A stretch of DNA of 64,000 nt, from NCBI GenBank assembly GCA_947501105.1, contig CANMUP010000004.1:434001-498000 (forward strand), read 5' to 3'. This stretch comes from an uncultured Flaviramulus sp. Lineage in GTDB: Bacteria > Bacteroidota > Bacteroidia > Flavobacteriales > Flavobacteriaceae. The notes beneath the pieces are model-generated. The model was not told where the DNA came from and did not search any database. It saw only the letters and a list, made by a program, of their open reading frames with translations. Positions 25,043-35,062 of the stretch are shown piece after piece; positions within the stretch are counted from its first letter, which is position 1, and every line of letters starts with the position of its first letter. The position numbers were made by a program, and so were the translations under genes.

Positions 25043-27829
25043 TTATTTCAATTTCTTTTTCACCTCTACTTCGTGGAAAGCTTCAATAATATCACCTTCT
25101 TTAATATCGTTATAGTTTTTAATTTGCATACCACAATCGTAACCTTTTGTTACTTCTTTTGCGTCATCTTTAAATCTTTTTAATGATGCTAATTCTCCTG
25201 TGTATACAACTACGCCATCTCTAATTAATCTTATACTAGAGCTTCTAAGTATTTTACCGTTTGTTACCATACAACCTGCAATGGTACCAATCTTAGAAAC
25301 TTTAAACATTTCTCTAATTTCTGCCGTACCAGTAATCTCTTCTTTAAGCTCTGGAGATAACATACCTTCCATAGCATCTTTAAGATCGTTTATAGCATCA
25401 TAAATAATAGAATATGTTCTAATATCAATTTCTTCTTTATCAGCAATCATTCTTGCATTCCCTACAGGACGCACATTAAATCCTATAATAATAGCATCTG
25501 ATGCAGTTGCTAATAACACATCACTTTCTGTTATCGCTCCAACACCTTTATGAATGATATTTACATGAATTTCTTCTGTAGATAATTTTTGGAATGAATC
25601 TGTAAGTGCTTCCACAGAGCCATCCACATCACCTTTAAGAATAATATTTAATTCTTGGAAGTCTCCAAGGGCAATACGACGACCAATCTCATCAAGTGTA
25701 ATATGACGCTGTGTTCTAACTGATTGCTCACGCTGTAATTGTGCTCTTTTAGTAGCGATTTGTTTTGCTTCACGTTCATCTTCAAATACATTAAACTTAT
25801 CACCAGCTTGTGGGGCTCCATCTAAACCTAATATAGATACTGGTGTTGATGGTCCAGCTTCGATAACATCATTACCACGCTCATCATGCATTGCCTTTAC
25901 TTTACCACTATGCTGTCCTGCCAGTACATAATCACCTATACGAAGTGTTCCGGCTTGTACCAATATAGTAGATACGTAACCACGACCTTTATCTAAAAAT
26001 GCCTCTACTACAGTACCTACTGCCGATTTACTTGGGTTTGCTGTAAGCTCTAGCAATTCTGCTTCAAGCAATACTTTTTCTAATAATTCTTTAACGCCAG
26101 TACCTACTTTTGCTGAAATATCATGAGATTGAATTTTTCCTCCCCAGTCTTCAACAAGTAAGTTCATTTGAGCTAATCCATCTTTAATTTTTTCAGGATT
26201 TGCATCAGGCTTATCTATTTTATTAATTGCAAAAACAATAGGAACTCCTGCAGCTTGCGCATGCGAAATAGCTTCTTTTGTTTGTGGCATAATATCATCA
26301 TCTGCTGCTGCCACGATAATTGCTATATCTGTAACTTGAGCACCACGAGCACGCATCGCTGTAAAAGCTTCGTGACCTGGTGTATCTAAAAATGCTATTT
26401 TTTGTCCGTTTTCTAGTTGTACTCCATAAGCACCTATATGCTGTGTAATACCACCAGACTCTCCTGCAATTACATTTTCTTGACGAATATAATCCAGAAG
26501 CGATGTTTTACCATGATCTACGTGACCCATTACTGTAACTATTGGTGCACGTGGTTTTAAATCTTCTGGTTTATCTTCAACTTCTTCAATAGACTCTTCT
26601 ATATCTGCTGTTATAAATTCCACTTTATACCCGAACTCTTCAGCTACAATAGATAAAGTTTCAGCATCTAATCGTTGGTTCATAGTAACCATCATACCTA
26701 ACGACATACAAGCTGATATAATTTGAGTCACTTGCACATCCATCATGGTTGCTACTTCGCTCGCTGTAACAAACTCAGTTACTTTAAGTATTTTGCTTTC
26801 GGCAGCTTCAATTTGTTGATCAATTTCAGATTGTTCTCTATGTTGATCTCTTTTATCTCTTCTGTATTTAGCGCCTTTACCTTTGCTAGATTTACCTTGA
26901 AGTTTTTCAAGTGTTTCGCGCACTTGTTTTTTTACATCTTCTTCACTAGGTTCTTCTTTAACAATGTTTCGTCTACCTTTACCGGCTCCAGGTTTCCCTT
27001 TAAATCTATCATTCCCTCCTCTTCTAGAGGCGTTTGCATTTCCATTTCCAGAACCTGGCGCACCAGCTTTACTTATACGGCGACGCTTTTTCTTGTTTGC
27101 AGCACCATCTCCAGCTTTTGCTTCTGGTTTCTTTTCTTCTTTCTTTTTCTTAGGCTTATTAAACTGAGTTAAATCAATTTTATTTCCAGCTATTTTTGGA
27201 CCAGAAAGTTTTTTGTATTGAGTTGCTACCTTTTCATCTGGAACAAGTTCCCCATCTTCATTTAGCTTTTCTTTTTTAGAAACAACCTCTTTAACTTCAG
27301 CCTTTTCTTCCGTTTTAGCTTCTTGCTTTTTAACCTTTATAGGTTCTTTAGCTTTAGCCTTAACTTCTTCTACTTCTTTTTCTTTTTTAACTGCTTCCTT
27401 TTTAACTGCTTTTTGAGGTACTTCTGGAGCAACAACTTTTTCTTCTTTTTTGGCAGCTACTTTTTCTTCTTTCTTTTTAGGATCTAAATCAATTTTACCA
27501 ACTGTTTTTGGTCCAGAAAGTGTTTTAGCTGCTTTTACAACTTCTTCTTTTTTGGCTGCTACCTTTTGTTTTTCTTCAAGTTCACGCTCTCGTTGTTCGC
27601 GTAACAAATCTTTTTCTTTTTGTTTTGCTTCACTAACTTCTTTAGATGCAACTTTTTTATTAGCGTCTGTTTCAAATTCGTCTGAAAGAACTTTATAAGT
27701 TTCTTCAGAAATTTTTGTAGTAGGGCGCTTCTCTATTTCTACGCCTTTGGAATCTAAAAATTCCACAGCGCGATCTAAAGAGATATTAAGTTCGCGTAAT
27801 ACTTTATTTAATCTAATTGTTTCAGCCAT
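25043..27829 (-). CDS. infB: Translation initiation factor IF-2
   Basis: GTPase that brings initiator tRNA to the 30S subunit and promotes 50S joining. 928 residues. N-terminal IF2-N-like module (1-55), a long Lys/Glu/Ala-rich low-complexity linker (about 60-330), a second IF2-N-like segment (about 345-400), then the G domain starting near residue 425 with [20 protein letters not shown] and NKIDKPD, followed by domains II-IV ending in EVEVKKKLK. All GTPase motifs are intact. The linker's bias causes long open frames on the other strand, which are not genes. Third gene of the rimP-nusA-infB operon, 64 bp after nusA. Confidence 0.98.
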   Translation of the reverse strand: MAETIRLNKVLRELNISLDRAVEFLDSKGVEIEKRPTTKISEETYKVLSDEFETDANKKVASKEVSEAKQKEKDLLREQRERELEEKQKVAAKKEEVVKAAKTLSGPKTVGKIDLDPKKKEEKVAAKKEEKVVAPEVPQKAVKKEAVKKEKEVEEVKAKAKEPIKVKKQEAKTEEKAEVKEVVSKKEKLNEDGELVPDEKVATQYKKLSGPKIAGNKIDLTQFNKPKKKKEEKKPEAKAGDGAANKKKRRRISKAGAPGSGNGNANASRRGGNDRFKGKPGAGKGRRNIVKEEPSEEDVKKQVRETLEKLQGKSSKGKGAKYRRDKRDQHREQSEIDQQIEAAESKILKVTEFVTASEVATMMDVQVTQIISACMSLGMMVTMNQRLDAETLSIVAEEFGYKVEFITADIEESIEEVEDKPEDLKPRAPIVTVMGHVDHGKTSLLDYIRQENVIAGESGGITQHIGAYGVQLENGQKIAFLDTPGHEAFTAMRARGAQVTDIAIIVAAADDDIMPQTKEAISHAQAAGVPIVFAINKIDKPDANPEKIKDGLAQMNLLVEDWGGKIQSHDISAKVGTGVKELLEKVLLEAELLELTANPSKSAVGTVVEAFLDKGRGYVSTILVQAGTLRIGDYVLAGQHSGKVKAMHDERGNDVIEAGPSTPVSILGLDGAPQAGDKFNVFEDEREAKQIATKRAQLQREQSVRTQRHITLDEIGRRIALGDFQELNIILKGDVDGSVEALTDSFQKLSTEEIHVNIIHKGVGAITESDVLLATASDAIIIGFNVRPVGNARMIADKEEIDIRTYSIIYDAINDLKDAMEGMLSPELKEEITGTAEIREMFKVSKIGTIAGCMVTNGKILRSSSIRLIRDGVVVYTGELASLKRFKDDAKEVTKGYDCGMQIKNYNDIKEGDIIEAFHEVEVKKKLK

Positions 27830-27893
27830 AAATTGCCTTTAAAATACTCAAATATATATTATACCTATTCAATCATACAAATTAAATTGGTAT

Positions 27894-29126
27894 TTATTCT
27901 TCGAATTCTTCTCTTAGAATTCTAATAACATCATTAATTGTTTCTTCCTCTAAGTCTGTTCTTTTAACTAAATCTGCTACATCTTGTTCTAAAATACTTT
28001 TAGCAGTATCTAGTCCCGCCTTACTAAACTCTTCAATAATCCATCCTTCAATTTCATCAGAGAATTCTCTTAATTCTACATCTTCTTCAGCACCTTCTCT
28101 AAACACATCTATCTCGTAACCTGTTAATTGTCCTGCTAAACGAATATTGTGACCACCTCTACCTATGGCTTTACTTACTTCTTCTGGTTTTAAAATAACC
28201 TCAGCGCGTTTAGTCTCTTCATCAAGTTTTATTGACGTTACTCTTGCTGGACTTAAAGCTCTAGTAATATATAATTGTAAATTATTTGTGTAATTAATTA
28301 CATCTATATTTTCGTTACCTAACTCGCGAACTATACCGTGAATACGAGAACCTTTCATACCAACACAAGCACCAACTGGATCAATTCTATCATCATAAGA
28401 ATCTACAGCTACTTTTGCTTTTTCACCTGGAATTCTAACTACATTTTTAATAGTGATTAAACCATCAAAAACTTCTGGTATTTCTTGCTCAAATAATTTT
28501 TCTAAAAATATAGGCGAGCTTCTTGACATAATAATAGTTGGCTTAGCACCTTTAAGCTCAACAGTATCAATTACACCTCTTACATTATCCCCTTTTCTAA
28601 AGAAATCAGAAGGTATTTGTCTGTCTTTTGGTAACACAATTTCATTCCCTTCATCATCTAATAAAATCACTGCTCTGTGACGAATATGATGTACTTCAGC
28701 TGTATAAATCTCACCTATTAAATCTTTAAATTGTTTATAGATAATAGTATTATCGTGCTCATGAATTTTAGAAATTAAGTTTTGACGCAATGCTAAAATA
28801 GCTCGTCTTCCTAAATCTATAAGCTTAACTTCTTCAGACACATCTTCACCAACTTCAAAATCTGGCTCTATTTTACGAGCTTCTGTTAAAGTAATTTCTT
28901 GATTTGGTTCTTCTACTTCACCATCTGCAACCACTATTCTATTTCTCCAAATCTCTAAATCGCCTTTATCTGGGTTTACAATAATATCGAAATTATCGTC
29001 ATCACCATATTTCTTTTTTAAGGCACTTCTAAATACATCTTCTAAAATAGCCATTAACGTTACTCTGTCAATTAACTTATCGTCTTTGAATTCTGAAAAA
29101 GATTCAATTAACGCCACATTTTCCAT
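27894..29126 (-). CDS. nusA: Transcription termination/antitermination factor NusA
   Basis: RNA polymerase-binding factor acting in pausing, termination and antitermination. 410 residues: N-terminal RNAP-binding domain (1-~125), S1 domain (~130-205), two KH domains (~220-345, including DPVGACVGMKGSRIHGIVRE and AIGRGGHNIRLAGQLTGYEIDV), and a short acidic C-terminal tail. It lacks the two full acidic repeats found in E. coli NusA, the normal form outside Proteobacteria. Ten bases after rimP. Confidence 0.98.
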   Translation of the reverse strand: MENVALIESFSEFKDDKLIDRVTLMAILEDVFRSALKKKYGDDDNFDIIVNPDKGDLEIWRNRIVVADGEVEEPNQEITLTEARKIEPDFEVGEDVSEEVKLIDLGRRAILALRQNLISKIHEHDNTIIYKQFKDLIGEIYTAEVHHIRHRAVILLDDEGNEIVLPKDRQIPSDFFRKGDNVRGVIDTVELKGAKPTIIMSRSSPIFLEKLFEQEIPEVFDGLITIKNVVRIPGEKAKVAVDSYDDRIDPVGACVGMKGSRIHGIVRELGNENIDVINYTNNLQLYITRALSPARVTSIKLDEETKRAEVILKPEEVSKAIGRGGHNIRLAGQLTGYEIDVFREGAEEDVELREFSDEIEGWIIEEFSKAGLDTAKSILEQDVADLVKRTDLEEETINDVIRILREEFEE

Positions 29127-29135
29127 AAATCTGAA

Positions 29136-29597
29136 TTAAAATTTAATCATAACTTTTGCTTCTACAATATCTTTATAAGCAATATTTGCTTCTTTCTTTA
29201 CAGTTACTTTCCCTTTACCTACTGGTTTTGGTTCTCTAACTTTCCATTCTAATGTAATGGTATCTTCTGTTGCTTCGGCAAGAGTTCCTTCTATTTTTTC
29301 TAGATGAGTTCTTACTTCAAGCACTCTATTTAAATTCTTTTTATACTGTCTGTTATGAGTTAATGGTGAGGTTGCACCTGCCGACATTACTTCTAAAGAA
29401 AAATCTTGTTCTTCTCTATCTAAATTATGCTCAATAGCTCTACTTACAAACATGCAGTCTTCAACTAAAACACCATTATCACCATCTATAATCACTTTTA
29501 TATGATTACTACTATCAATAGAAAAATCAATAAGAAATAAATTTGGTCTTTCAGTTAATGCAGTTTCGAGTAAACCTGTAACAGTATTTTTAAACAT
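29136..29597 (-). CDS. rimP: Ribosome maturation factor RimP
   Basis: Needed for 30S subunit maturation. 153 residues, the usual family length, with the two-domain pattern: N-terminal alpha/beta domain with the conserved VSRAIEHNLDREE and SLEVMSAGATSPLTHNRQYKKN regions, then a C-terminal SH3-like domain. First gene of rimP-nusA-infB. The mRNA leader contains a GC-rich hairpin followed by a U-run only 14 nt before the start codon, which could act as an attenuator for the whole operon. Confidence 0.96.
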   Translation of the reverse strand: MFKNTVTGLLETALTERPNLFLIDFSIDSSNHIKVIIDGDNGVLVEDCMFVSRAIEHNLDREEQDFSLEVMSAGATSPLTHNRQYKKNLNRVLEVRTHLEKIEGTLAEATEDTITLEWKVREPKPVGKGKVTVKKEANIAYKDIVEAKVMIKF

Positions 29598-29611
29598 TTT
29601 TAGTATAAAAA

Positions 29612-29632
29612 GAGGGGACTTCCCGTCCCCTC
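29612..29632 (-). terminator. Terminator-like hairpin (attenuator candidate) in the rimP leader
   Basis: GAGGGGAC and GTCCCCTC form an 8-bp GC-rich stem with a 5-nt loop. On the minus strand UUUUU follows, then the rimP AUG 14 nt later. No minus-strand gene lies upstream that it could terminate (the neighbouring gene is divergent), so it sits in the leader of rimP-nusA-infB. Confidence 0.7.
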
Positions 29633-29660
29633 ATTATCTTAATTTTGCCTTTCAACGCTG

Positions 29661-29668
29661 CAAATATA
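29661..29668 (-). promoter_or_regulatory. rimP: Candidate -7 box for rimP-nusA-infB
   Basis: Reads TATATTTG on the minus strand (TAnnTTTG). A start about 6 nt downstream would place the hairpin at 29612-29632 inside the leader. No clean TTG at -33. Confidence 0.45.
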
Positions 29669-29733
29669 TAATATTTTAATTGATTTATAAAGTAATAATT
29701 TATAAATTTATATGCATCTCAAATATAAGAATC

Positions 29734-30558
29734 ATGAAAAAAATACTTGTACCTACCGATTTTTCTGAACAAGCCGAAAATGCTTTAAAAGTTGCTGCGC
29801 AATTAGCAAAAAAACATAATTGCGAAATTTATTTACTTCATATTATTGAAATCCCTATGCATAAAGTTGATGCTTTAAGTTCCTACAACAATTTACCTGA
29901 GGCTGTCTATTTTATGAAGTTAGCTCACAAACAATTTGAAGAACTAAAGGCTAAAGACTACTTAAAAGACTTGATAATTCACGAACACGTAGATTTACAT
30001 GAAATATTTAAAGGCATTTTTCAAGCCTGCAAAAAACATGATATTGATTTAGTTGTTATGGGATCAAACGGTGTTAGTGGCTTAAGAGAAATGCTTATTG
30101 GTAGTAATACCGAAAAAGTAGTAAGAACCTCAGAAACCCCTGTGCTTGTTATTAAAAATAACCATGATAAGTTTAAAGTTAATGATTTTGTTTTTGCATC
30201 CGATTTTAAAGATGAAAGCAAATCATCTTATAAAAAGGCTATTGATTTTGCTAAAGTTTTAGATGCTAAAATGCATTTGCTTATGGTGAACACACCTACT
30301 AAATTTATAACTTCTGCCAAAGCAAACAAAAGGATGAATAAGTTTTTGGATGAATTTAAATTCTCTAACTACGCTACCAATATTTATAACGATTTGAGCA
30401 TAGAAAAAGGCATTATGAATTTTTCTAAATCAATAAATGCCGATTTAATTGGTATGAGTACTCATGGCAGGCAAGGTATTTCTCATTTTTTTAATGGCAG
30501 TATTAGCGAAGATTTAGTAAATCATGCTAAGCGCCCCGTGATTACTTTTAAGGTTTAA
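29734..30558 (+). CDS. Tandem universal stress protein (UspA family)
   Basis: 274 residues from ATG 29734, which opens exactly at MKKILVPTDFSEQA; the frame is open upstream to 29680, but that would add an unrelated tail. Two Usp domains (1-~145 and ~155-274). The first ends in VVMGSNGVSGLREMLIGSNTEKVVR, and the second in LIGMSTHGRQGISHFFNGSISED; both carry the GxxG...(S/N) ATP-binding pattern. Cytoplasmic stress protein of unknown specific role. Divergent from rimP and followed by a dispersed repeat element. Confidence 0.93.
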   Translation: MKKILVPTDFSEQAENALKVAAQLAKKHNCEIYLLHIIEIPMHKVDALSSYNNLPEAVYFMKLAHKQFEELKAKDYLKDLIIHEHVDLHEIFKGIFQACKKHDIDLVVMGSNGVSGLREMLIGSNTEKVVRTSETPVLVIKNNHDKFKVNDFVFASDFKDESKSSYKKAIDFAKVLDAKMHLLMVNTPTKFITSAKANKRMNKFLDEFKFSNYATNIYNDLSIEKGIMNFSKSINADLIGMSTHGRQGISHFFNGSISEDLVNHAKRPVITFKV

Positions 30559-30582
30559 AAACTTAATTATGTTTATGATTTT

Positions 30583-30738
30583 ACGTTAGGGATTGCAGCC
30601 GTTCGACTATCCCTCAATAGTCTTAACCTTTTTTGAGGCACAAGAAAAAGATATAGCGAAACATTTATGTTCATGAATTCAATAAATAAAATAGAAGAGT
30701 ATGAATAAAAGCCCGACCCTTGTGGTAATGCCCAAAAG
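30583..30738 (+). repeat. Dispersed intergenic repeat, copy A
   Basis: Shares ordered blocks with the reverse complement of 47771-47852: CGTTAGGGAT, AAAAAGATATAG, AGCCCGACC and GGTAA(T/C)GCCCAAAA. It begins 25 nt after the universal stress stop, on the same strand. It also holds a 6-bp hairpin (GACTAT/ATAGTC, 30605-30622) followed by T6, which may help end transcription. It is longer than copy B because of an insert before AGCCCGACC. Confidence 0.75.
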
Positions 30739-30748
30739 AATGTGCTTT

Positions 30749-30783
30749 AAAAACAAAAAACCCTAATCAAATAAATGATTAGG
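30749..30783 (-). terminator. Terminator of tRNA-Gln
   Basis: CCTAATCA/TGATTAGG forms an 8-bp stem with a 6-nt loop (30762-30783). It starts 7 nt past the tRNA 3' end and is followed on the minus strand by UUUUUUGUUUUU. Confidence 0.8.
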
Positions 30784-30789
30784 ATTTTG

Positions 30790-30862
30790 TTGGCCTACTA
30801 GGGCTCGAACCTAGACTCTTTGGTACCAAAAACCAACGTGTTGCCAGTTACACCATAGGCCA
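30790..30862 (-). tRNA. tRNA-Gln (anticodon TTG)
   Basis: 73 nt fold into a full cloverleaf: acceptor TGGCCTA/TAGGCCA with discriminator A, D-stem GTGT/ACAC, anticodon stem TTGGT/ACCAA with loop TTTTGGT (anticodon TTG, read as UUG), 5-nt variable loop, T-stem CTAGG/CCTAG with loop TTCGAGC. CCA is not encoded (CAA follows the discriminator), which is common in this phylum. It is a single gene, with its own promoter and terminator. Confidence 0.96.
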
Positions 30863-30879
30863 ATGTGTAATTAAGGGTG

Positions 30880-30909
30880 CAAATTTAGTATAAAGTTTTA
30901 TTTGCACAA
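30880..30909 (-). promoter_or_regulatory. Promoter of tRNA-Gln
   Basis: On the minus strand TTG (30909-30907), a 19-bp spacer and TAAATTTG (30887-30880): an exact match to the Bacteroidetes sigma consensus. The -7 box lies 17 bp upstream of the mature tRNA 5' end. Confidence 0.85.
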
Positions 30910-31067
30910 GCATTTTTTTAAAAATAATTTTGAATATTTAACGTTTTCCCTAAACAATTAGAATTTATTTGGTTGGCTATTTTTCTTTTATGTTAAGACA
31001 AACAAAATAGTTATGCCTCATTTCATATTTATTATTAAATTCGCCCAAGCAAACAAACATATACTTT

Positions 31068-34000
31068 ATGGCACATTTAAACTTTAAAAAATGGAATACT
31101 ATTTTAGGATGGTTCTCTTTTTTAATTGCTCTTATTACATATAGTTTAACAGTTGAACCTACGGTAAGTTTCTGGGATGCTGGCGAATATATTTTAACCT
31201 CAGCAAAATTACAGGTTGGTCACCCACCGGGAGCTCCTTTATTTCAAATGATGGGAGCTTTCTTTTCTATGTTTGCTTTTGAGCCTTCTCAAGTTGGTTG
31301 GATGATGAATATGATGAGCGCCGTTGCTAGTGCATTCACCATTTTATTTATGTTTTGGACGATTACTTTGCTTTTAAAAAAGCTAATTGCAAACAACAAA
31401 GATTTAGATCCACAACAAACTATGGCTATTTTAGGAAGTGGCTTAGTAGGTAGTTTAGCGTTTGCTTTTACAGATTCGTTTTGGTTTAATGCCGTTGAAA
31501 CTGAGGTTTATGCCATGGCAACTTTAATTATGTCGATATTGTTTTGGTTAGGGTTACGTTGGGAACAAGACATGGATAAACCACGAGGAAATCGTTGGCT
31601 TATTTTAATTGCCTTTGTTATTGGTCTATCTTTTGGTGTTCACTTTATGGGTTTATTAACCATTCCTGCCATTGGTCTTATTTATTATTTTAAAAACTAC
31701 AAAACCGTTACCATTAAAAATTTCATTATAGCCAATGTCGTTTCTGTTGGTATTTTATTGTTTGTTTTTAAATTATTAGCGCCTAACATTCTTAAAATAT
31801 TTAGTGTTTTCGAAATCTTTTTTGTGAATAGTATTGGTCTTCCTTTTAACTCAGGTTCAATTATTGCTGGTTTATTATTAGTTGCTATTATTTTTTACGC
31901 TTTAAAGTATACTAGAAAAAAACAATACACACATTTAAATACAGGTATTCTTTGTTTAACCTTTATTATTATTGGATTTTCAACATGGTTAATGTTACCT
32001 ATTCGTGCTAATGCCAATGTAGTAATTAACGAAAATAATCCATCGAGTGCCAGAGAGTTATTGGCGTATTACAATTTAGAGCAATACCCGGAAACACACT
32101 TGTTTTATGGGCCTTTATTTACAGATCAATTTGCTTATTTAGATGAGAACAATCCATATAGTGATGATAAACCTAAATACGAAAAAGATAAAGAAAAAGG
32201 AGAATACATTATTGTAAACGATTATAAAAACGCAAAGCAAAATTACAACGATAAACACGCCTCTGTACTTCCGCGAATGTGGAGTGCAGAACATGCCGAA
32301 AATTATATGATGTTTACAAGGAATAGTTCTAATCCTTATGAGTTTTTAAAATTTAAACTAAAATCAAATTATCAAATGGATAATGATTATCGAAAAATAA
32401 TCTATGATTTTAAAAACAAAGTTGCCCAGGGTCAAATCGATTATGAAGACTATAATAATTTTCTGAAAAAGTTTAGCCAAATTTTAGACATAGAAAAACC
32501 CTCGTTAGGATCTAATATTATTTATATGTTAGAATACCAATTGGGATATATGTATTGGCGTTATTTTATGTGGAATTTCACAGGAAGGCAAGACGATATT
32601 CAAGGGCGCTATGATAATCATGGCAACTGGATAAGTGGTATAAAACCAATTGACGAGTGGCATTTAAACTACTCGCAAGATAATTTACCTAGTGATGTAA
32701 AAAACAATAAAGCACGAAATACTTACTATTTTTTACCTTTAATTTTAGGGCTTATTGGCATGTTTTTCTTGTTTAATAAAGACAAAAAAACGTTTTGGAT
32801 TATGTTGGTGTTTTTCCTTTTTACAGGATTAGCCATTCAATTTTATACCAATGTTCGCCCATTTGAACCTCGCGAACGCGATTATTCTGTAGTAGGTTCA
32901 TTTTATGTATTTGCTATTTGGATTGGTTTCGGCGTTTATGCTATTTATGATGCGCTTAAAAAATACTTACCTTCAAAATTTGCAGTACCTATTATAACTT
33001 TAGCTTGTTTAATTTTAGTTCCAGGAATTTTAGTTGCAAATAATTGGGACGACCACGATAGATCTGGAAAATACACCGCGAGATCCATGGCTAAAAAATA
33101 TCTGGATTCTTGTGATGAAAACGCCATATTGTTTACAATTGGTGATAATGATACGTTTGCGCTTTGGTACGCTCAAGAAATTGAAGGTTATAGAACCGAT
33201 GTGCGTGTGGTAAACACCAGTTTATTTCAAACGGATTGGTATATTGACCAAATGAAACGTAAGGCTTATGAAAGTGACCCAATACCATCGCAATTAACAC
33301 ATAACGACTATAAATTTGGCACTAATGATGTTGTTAGAAAAGCATTAATTACAGCTGACACTTTAGACATAAAACAGGTTTTAAACTTTATTACAAGTGA
33401 TAAACCAGGAACAAAATATAAATATTATTTGCAACAACAGGATCCCGAAATAGACGTGGATAGATATCCTAGACAAGTACTTAATGGCAATTATCTACCA
33501 ACAGAACATATTAGAATACCTGTTAACAAAGAAAACACTCTAAAACACGGTATTGTAAAACCAAAAGATGCTGATAAGATTGTACCATATATAGATATCA
33601 GCATTAAAGATGGTGCTATTTATAAAAATCGCCTTTTGATGTTAGACATTGTTGCTAATAACGATTGGAAACGCTCAATTTATTTTACAGGTGGTGCTTT
33701 TGCTGAAGACGATTATATTTGGATGAAAGATTACTTACAGTTAGATGGTATGTGCTATAAATTAGTGCCTATTAAAACCCCTGTTGATAGAGCCAACCCT
33801 TTTGACATGGGTCGCGTAGATAGTGATTTGATGTATGAAAAAGCAAAAAAATGGGATTGGGGGAATAGTGGTAGTCCAGATATTTATCATGATGTTGAAA
33901 CACGTAAAAACTCAATTACTTACCGAGGGAATTTAGCGCGTTTAATGGAGCAACTTATTAATGAAGGTAAACTAGATAAAGCTGAAGAAATAGCAGATAT

Positions 34001-34406
34001 TGCCATGACCAACATGCCAGTTGAACACTTTGGTTTCTACACACTTTTAGAGCCTTACATTAGCGGGTATTATGAAGTAGAAAACAAAGAAAAAGCACAA
34101 CAATTATTTAAAGACGTAGCTAATAAATATCAAGAAAATTTAACTTATTACAGTGGTTTAAAAGTTGAAAACCAAGAACGCTTATTTGAAGAGATATATA
34201 CCGATATACAACGCTATAAAAGTCTTGTAGATGTATTAATTGAATACGACATAAAATTTGCTGAAACCGAAAGTGATATATTTAATAATTACTTGAAGTT
34301 ATTTAAGCATTTTTATGGTGAAGACGAACTTGAAGAAGAAGAACAACGTACTGATTTAGATATTCCTGTAGACAGTAATAGTTTACAGATAGATACTGCT
34401 AATTAA
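31068..34406 (+). CDS. DUF2723 membrane protein (protein O-mannosyltransferase-like)
   Basis: 1112 residues. The N-terminal ~330 residues form a multi-helix membrane domain with the DUF2723 signature WDAGEYILTSAKLQVGHPPGAP, similar in layout to GT-C glycosyltransferases (acidic residue in the first outer loop). More helices occur around 520-660, including RPFEPRERDYSVVGSFYVF. The C-terminus is soluble and partly helical with TPR-like features, ending in an acidic stretch. A role in transferring mannose to exported proteins fits the family name and the Bacteroidetes habit of O-glycosylating secreted proteins, but is not proven here. 14 bp before the deacetylase gene. Confidence 0.88.
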   Translation: MAHLNFKKWNTILGWFSFLIALITYSLTVEPTVSFWDAGEYILTSAKLQVGHPPGAPLFQMMGAFFSMFAFEPSQVGWMMNMMSAVASAFTILFMFWTITLLLKKLIANNKDLDPQQTMAILGSGLVGSLAFAFTDSFWFNAVETEVYAMATLIMSILFWLGLRWEQDMDKPRGNRWLILIAFVIGLSFGVHFMGLLTIPAIGLIYYFKNYKTVTIKNFIIANVVSVGILLFVFKLLAPNILKIFSVFEIFFVNSIGLPFNSGSIIAGLLLVAIIFYALKYTRKKQYTHLNTGILCLTFIIIGFSTWLMLPIRANANVVINENNPSSARELLAYYNLEQYPETHLFYGPLFTDQFAYLDENNPYSDDKPKYEKDKEKGEYIIVNDYKNAKQNYNDKHASVLPRMWSAEHAENYMMFTRNSSNPYEFLKFKLKSNYQMDNDYRKIIYDFKNKVAQGQIDYEDYNNFLKKFSQILDIEKPSLGSNIIYMLEYQLGYMYWRYFMWNFTGRQDDIQGRYDNHGNWISGIKPIDEWHLNYSQDNLPSDVKNNKARNTYYFLPLILGLIGMFFLFNKDKKTFWIMLVFFLFTGLAIQFYTNVRPFEPRERDYSVVGSFYVFAIWIGFGVYAIYDALKKYLPSKFAVPIITLACLILVPGILVANNWDDHDRSGKYTARSMAKKYLDSCDENAILFTIGDNDTFALWYAQEIEGYRTDVRVVNTSLFQTDWYIDQMKRKAYESDPIPSQLTHNDYKFGTNDVVRKALITADTLDIKQVLNFITSDKPGTKYKYYLQQQDPEIDVDRYPRQVLNGNYLPTEHIRIPVNKENTLKHGIVKPKDADKIVPYIDISIKDGAIYKNRLLMLDIVANNDWKRSIYFTGGAFAEDDYIWMKDYLQLDGMCYKLVPIKTPVDRANPFDMGRVDSDLMYEKAKKWDWGNSGSPDIYHDVETRKNSITYRGNLARLMEQLINEGKLDKAEEIADIAMTNMPVEHFGFYTLLEPYISGYYEVENKEKAQQLFKDVANKYQENLTYYSGLKVENQERLFEEIYTDIQRYKSLVDVLIEYDIKFAETESDIFNNYLKLFKHFYGEDELEEEEQRTDLDIPVDSNSLQIDTAN

Positions 34407-34420
34407 TTCGGATTAAGGCC

Positions 34421-35062
34421 ATGACCTTAACACCTATTAAAACACCAATGTTAGTAAAAAGGATGTTTCCAAATTATATTTGGAACATCCCCTCAACTAG
34501 TAAAACCATTTACCTAACTTTTGATGATGGTCCAATACCAGAAATCACTAACTGGACTCTAGATATTTTAAAACAATATAATGCCAAAGCGAGTTTTTTT
34601 TGTATTGGCAGCAATATTAAAAAGCACTCAAGCATTTTTCAGGATATTATAAATGATGGCCATACTATTGGAAATCATACGCATAATCACATAAAAGGCT
34701 GGAAATCAAAAACTAAAGATTATCTAAACAATATTAAAGAAGCTCAAAACACTATAAATTCAAAAACTCAAAACTCTGAGCTATTTAGACCTCCTTACGG
34801 ACAACTAAAACCTAAACAAGGCAAAAAGCTTATTGCTTTAGGCTATAAAATAATAATGTGGGATGTATTGTCTTTTGATTGGGATGCAACCGTTTCTCCA
34901 GAAACTTGTTTAAACAATGTGATTTCTAATACTACTAACGGAAGTATCATTGTATTTCATGACAGTATTAAAGCCTCAAAAAATATGCAATATGCTTTAC
35001 CCAAAGTTTTAGAGCACTTTAGTAAAAAAGGATATCGTTTTAAAAGCCTAGAAGAGGTTTAA
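34421..35062 (+). CDS. Polysaccharide deacetylase (NodB domain)
   Basis: 213 residues, nearly all a NodB-homology domain. Motifs in order: TFDDGP (33-38, catalytic base and metal Asp), IGNHTHNH (metal His pair), RPPYG, WDVLSFDWD and VFHDS. This is the full set expected for a metal-dependent carbohydrate esterase family 4 enzyme removing acetyl groups from N-acetylglucosamine or similar. No signal peptide is seen, so it may act in the cytoplasm or be anchored otherwise. Probably co-transcribed with the DUF2723 gene. It overlaps the stop of the convergent thioredoxin-like gene by 4 bp. Confidence 0.93.
   Translation: MTLTPIKTPMLVKRMFPNYIWNIPSTSKTIYLTFDDGPIPEITNWTLDILKQYNAKASFFCIGSNIKKHSSIFQDIINDGHTIGNHTHNHIKGWKSKTKDYLNNIKEAQNTINSKTQNSELFRPPYGQLKPKQGKKLIALGYKIIMWDVLSFDWDATVSPETCLNNVISNTTNGSIIVFHDSIKASKNMQYALPKVLEHFSKKGYRFKSLEEV

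Larger units (their letters stand above)
30559..31067. other. Intergenic region, 509 bp, with repeat element and tRNA
   Basis: Between the universal stress gene and the DUF2723 gene. It holds the dispersed repeat copy A (30583-30738), the tRNA-Gln gene on the minus strand with its promoter and terminator, and about 150 bp of AT-rich sequence upstream of the DUF2723 gene, where I see no clear promoter match. No protein-coding frame is convincing here. Confidence 0.75.

Noticed and set aside
26723-27172. A 149-codon open frame on the plus strand inside infB
   Set aside because: It is opposite the Lys/Glu/Ala-rich linker of IF-2, whose biased codons leave the other strand free of stops. Its Phe/Ser-rich protein has no recognisable domain.
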